A stretch of DNA of 64,000 nt from Hippasteria phrygiana (lineage: Eukaryota > Echinodermata > Asteroidea > Valvatida > Goniasteridae), in assembly GCA_037893225.1 (NCBI GenBank), contig JAZGUH010000088.1, positions 1,896,501 to 1,960,500 of the forward strand, in the 5' to 3' direction. This document shows positions 60,846 to 64,000 of the stretch, piece by piece. Each line of letters starts with the position of its first letter. The stretch's first letter is position 1. The translations under genes and the position numbers were made by a program. The notes under the pieces are model-generated. The model was given only the letters and a program-made list of their open reading frames with translations. It was not told the origin of the DNA and ran no database searches.

Positions 60846-62779
60846 TGTATTCTTATTTTTGTTCTCACCAGTTCTTCTCCAGAGTTGATTCTTCTGAGCA
60901 ATTCTTCTCCAGAGTTGTTTGTCAACATGAAAACTCATATCAACTTCAAATTCAACACACGAATGCACAAGCAACTGAAGATGTGCGAAAATGTAATGAC
61001 GTCATGATGACGTCATCAGGTATCAAATTACAACCAACCAAAGATTTCTATTTTTAATCATTGAAAATCAATATAAAATCAACCGTGAAAGACCTGAACT
61101 TGATTTTTACGGCAATTGATAGGATAATATTAGATCTTCAATTTTGATCGTGCGTGCAAAATCACGTGACCCTTCCTTCCGGTCGAAACCGGAAGTGCCT
61201 TATAGTTTGAAAGTGGAAAAAGATTTGAACTTGCTTTGAGCGATGTTAGTCTTTGGCCAGGGTGAACTTTTCAAAAATGTGTGCGGTGACGTCATAAAAT
61301 ATTCGAGCGCCCTCTAGCGGCAGGTTGAAAATTTTTCAAAATGAACTTTTAGTCGATGTGTGTGGCGAAGTTTGCTGAAATCACTTTATAATTGATATGT
61401 ATGATGACCTTCATGCAGGGAACACGTGTGCGAGGGCTCAGATTGATGACGTCATCAGACCGGAAGTGACAATGAAAAGACGTTGAAACATTCAAAAATT
61501 GCTGAAAAATCAACGGCGAAAGATATAATCCAGATTTTTGCTTCAGATAGCACAGTTGATATAGCTCTCAAGCTTTCTGATAATGACATCACGATGACGT
61601 CATTAAGTATCAGATTACAAGCAATCAAAGATTTCTAGATATAATCTTTGAAAATCAATATAAAATCAACCGAGAGAGATCTGATTTTGCTTTTTACTGG
61701 AATTGATAGAATAATCCAAGGTCTTCATTTTTTATATTACGTTCAAAATCACATGACCCTTCCTTCCGGTCCAGACCGGAAGTGCCCTATCATTTGAAAG
61801 TGGAAAAAGATTTGAACTTGCTTTCAACGCTGTTAGTCTTTGGCCAGGCTGAACTTTTCAAAAATGTTAGCGGTGACGTCATAAAATATTCGAGCGCCCT
61901 CTAGCGGCAGGTTGAAAAATGTTCAAAATGAACTTTCAGTTGATGTGTGCTTCGAAGTTTGCGGTAATCACTTTATAATTGATATATATGATGACATTCA
62001 TGCAGGCAACACGTGTGCAAGGGCACATATTGATGACGTCATTAAACCGGAAGTGACAATGAAAGGACTTTGAAACCTTCAAAAATTGCTGAAAAATCAA
62101 CGGCGAGAGATATAATCCAGATTTTTGCTTCAGATGGGACAGTTGACATAGCTCTCGAGCTTTTTGATAATGACGTCACGATGACGTCATCAAGTATCAG
62201 ATTACAAGCAATCAAAGATTTCTAGATTTAATCTTTGAAAATCAATATAAAATCAACCGTGAGAGATCTGATTTTGCTTTTTACGGGAATTGATGGAATA
62301 ATCCAGGGTCTTCATTTTTTATATTACGTGCAAAATCACATAACCCTTCCTTCCGGTCCAAACCGGAAGTGCCTTATAATTTAAAAGTGGGGAAAGATGT
62401 GAACTTGCTTTCAACAATGTTAGTCTCTGGCTAGGTTGTACTTCACAAAAAAATTACCGGGGACGTCATAAAATGTTAGAGCGCCCTCTAGCGGCAGGTT
62501 GAAAAATGTTTAAAATGAATAATCGGCTGATGTGTGCCGCGAAGTTGGCTGAAATCACTTTATAATAATGTAGATAATCAGCTTCATGCTAAGAACAAGT
62601 TGAGGTGGAAAAATATTGATGACGTCATCAGACCGGATGGTAAAATGAAAAGACCTTTAAACCTTAATAAATTGCTGAAAAATTAACCGCGAGAGATATA
62701 ATCCAGATTTTTGCTTCAGATAGGACAGTTGACATAGCTCTCGAGCTTTTTGATAATGACGTCACGATGACGTCATCAA

Positions 62780-63195
62780 ATTAGTGAGAAAGCTGTACAT
62801 TTCTCATACCGTTGATCCCCGTCCGGGGCTCCACAAGTGTCAATAACACCCTCATCATTATATATTATGTGATTATTATTCTATGAATTATACCTGTTAA
62901 AGTACCCTCAAGGAGACACTTTGTCATCATTTTGTATACCTTAGGGAGACAAATGACATACTTGTACATGTATATACATACACACTCTGTTGAAGATGTT
63001 CACAAATGGATGACGTCATGATGACGTCATCAGCTGTCAAATTACAAGCAAAAAGCACAAAATCAAGCAATTTTTAGAAAACGTCATATGTCATGAGGTA
63101 CAAAACACAAGGTTTTCATATTTGGCGATTTGATGTTAGTCTCCGGCAAGACTGTGCTTTTCAAAAAATGTTACCAGTGACGTCATAAAATACTC
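62780..63195 (+). repeat. A2 module, left-truncated
   Basis: It begins at ATTAGTGAGAAAGC, about 120 bp into a normal A2, immediately after TGACGTCATCAA of an S copy. The CRE pair is present near 63001-63020. The palindromic start of A2 is missing. Confidence 0.78.
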
Positions 63196-63448
63196 GAGCG
63201 CCCTCTAACATGGCCACAATCCGTCATCCGACTCACAACAAAATAATAAAAAACCAATCCGTTTTATTGGGTATAGTTCACTGCACATTCATTCTGTGCT
63301 TCTTTCGATTGTTGAAATCAAAATAAACCACATTTGCATTTTTTCTCTAATGTATTTCAGTGTCGAACAGTCTACCAGACGTCAGTATGGTGACCCCACG
63401 ACAGCAGGAAACAAGGCCTTCTGCTCAAGAGTACATAATTTGCTTTAA
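63196..63448 (+). repeat. Ta terminal module, right-truncated
   Basis: Ta sequence runs to TTTGCTTTAA and is then directly joined to ATTATTATTA. The last ~150 bp, including the terminal hairpin and CTAG, are absent. It is the only boundary in the window without the hairpin-CTAG end. Confidence 0.83.
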
Positions 63449-63572
63449 TTATTATTATTAGGTGTTTGGGCTACAGCCCAAACACCTATTGTTATTGTTA
63501 GAATTATTCTTGTTATTATTAGGTGTTGGGCTTTCAGCCCAAAACCTATTGTTTTTGTATTGATTATTATTC
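63449..63572. repeat. Boundary hairpin minisatellite H (two copies)
   Basis: A palindrome at 63460-63487 has 13-nt arms (AGGTGTTTGGGCT/AGCCCAAACACCT). A second, imperfect one lies at 63521-63547, 61 bp downstream. H is present even though the preceding unit end is missing. Confidence 0.9.
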
Positions 63573-64000
63573 CTCTTTTTCTTTTTGCTACCTCTTTCTT
63601 CTCCGGAGTTGTTTGGCTACATGCAAACTCATATCAAGTTCATATTTGGTACATATATGTACAACCAACTGAAGATGGTTTTTTTTGTAATGACGTCATG
63701 ATGACGTCATCAGGTATCAAATTACAAGCAATTAAACATTTCTATTTTTAATGTTTGAAAATCGATATAAAATCAACCGTGAAAGACCGGAACTTGATTT
63801 TTACGGCAATTGATAGGATAATATTAGATCTTCAATTTTGATCGTGCGTGCAAAATCACGTGACCCTTCCTTCCGGTCGAAACCGGAAGTGCCTTATAAT
63901 TTGAAAGTGGAAAAAGATTTGAACTTGCTTTCAGCGATGTTAGTCCTTGGCCAGGCTGAACTTTTCAAAAATGTTAGCTGTGACGTCATAAAATATTCGA
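63449..64000 (+). repeat. Composite unit 18 (left part)
   Basis: H palindromes, the TTTTTGCTACCTCTTTC leader, CTCCGGAG, the paired CREs near 63690-63710 and the first S segment with the TCACGTGA E-box and CGAA-spaced ETS pair. The window ends just before the first S mark. It matches the heads of units 7 to 10 and 16. Confidence 0.9.

Larger units (their letters stand above)
60846..63448 (+). repeat. Composite unit 17 (S3 + partial A2 + truncated Ta)
   Basis: It shares the duplicated leader (TTCTTCTCCAGAGTTG, 30 bp apart) and S variants with unit 2. S marks near 61305, 61893 and 62480. The last S-like copy is broken just after its CRE pair (about 62780) and fused inside A2, a different breakpoint from unit 2. 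Confidence 0.87.

Noticed and set aside
1..64000. CRISPR-like regular repeats
   Set aside because: Repeats are hundreds of bases long, with no unique spacers of uniform short length and no cas genes; the organisation is eukaryotic satellite DNA.
1..64000. Viral genome or virus terminal-repeat concatemer
   Set aside because: No viral gene, polymerase, capsid or integrase frame is present anywhere in 64 kb.
1..64000. LTR retrotransposon array
   Set aside because: No primer-binding site, polypurine tract, TG..CA termini or gag/pol reading frames are associated with the units.

Overview
This window is a gene-free block of tandem repeats from a eukaryotic genome, most likely an animal. I found no open reading frame that looks like a protein, no rRNA or tRNA, and no coding-density signal on either strand. 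Every reading frame over 60 codons is the shadow of a repeated DNA segment. The animal assignment is an inference from the satellite organisation, the (ATT)n-rich spacers and the animal-type transcription-factor motifs (CRE, ETS, E-box, CTCF-like). A marine invertebrate is plausible, but I cannot name a species.

The window reads as 19 composite units (0 to 18; the first and last are cut by the window) arranged head to tail on the + strand. The complete units run from about 2.4 to 5.7 kb. Each unit has (i) a pyrimidine-rich leader; (ii) a core with two CRE octamers (TGACGTCA) 11 bp apart; (iii) a run of 'S' monomers with a 587-bp period, carrying a CTCF-like site, four CREs, an inverted pair of ETS sites and an E-box; (iv) in some units an 'A' block of diverged ~0.7-kb modules with a 60-bp palindrome; and (v) a ~0.25-0.4-kb terminal module of type Ta, Tb or Tc. 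All intact terminal modules end in a small GTTTG..CAAAC hairpin followed by CTAG and T. Several boundaries then carry a second structure (H): one to three copies of a 26-28-nt palindrome (AGGTGTTGGGCT / AGCCCAACACCT) within (ATT)n-like DNA.

Boundaries (the last CTAG base that I take as the unit end) lie near 1651, 4769, 7465, 12097, 15679, 19339, 24098, 26529, 30182, 33531, 37264, 40620, 44080, 47537, 51583, 57332, 60845 and, in truncated form, 63448. Units 11 to 13 (37265-47537) are a recent near-identical triplication with a 3460-bp period. Units 8+9 and 10+11 form a two-unit repeat of about 7.09 kb. Units 2 and 17, and units 5/6 and 14/15, are related pairs.

The architecture (leader, internal minisatellite, microsatellite, terminal hairpin plus CTAG-T, head-to-tail concatemers) resembles non-autonomous rolling-circle elements (Helitron/Helentron-derived families such as DINE-1/HINE, and the bivalve 'pearl' type). 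No transposase is present, so this is a hypothesis. Unequal crossing-over certainly contributed as well. The most interesting points are the dense, regularly phased regulatory motifs in every monomer, the position-specific monomers at unit ends, and the palindromic boundary structures with compensatory changes.
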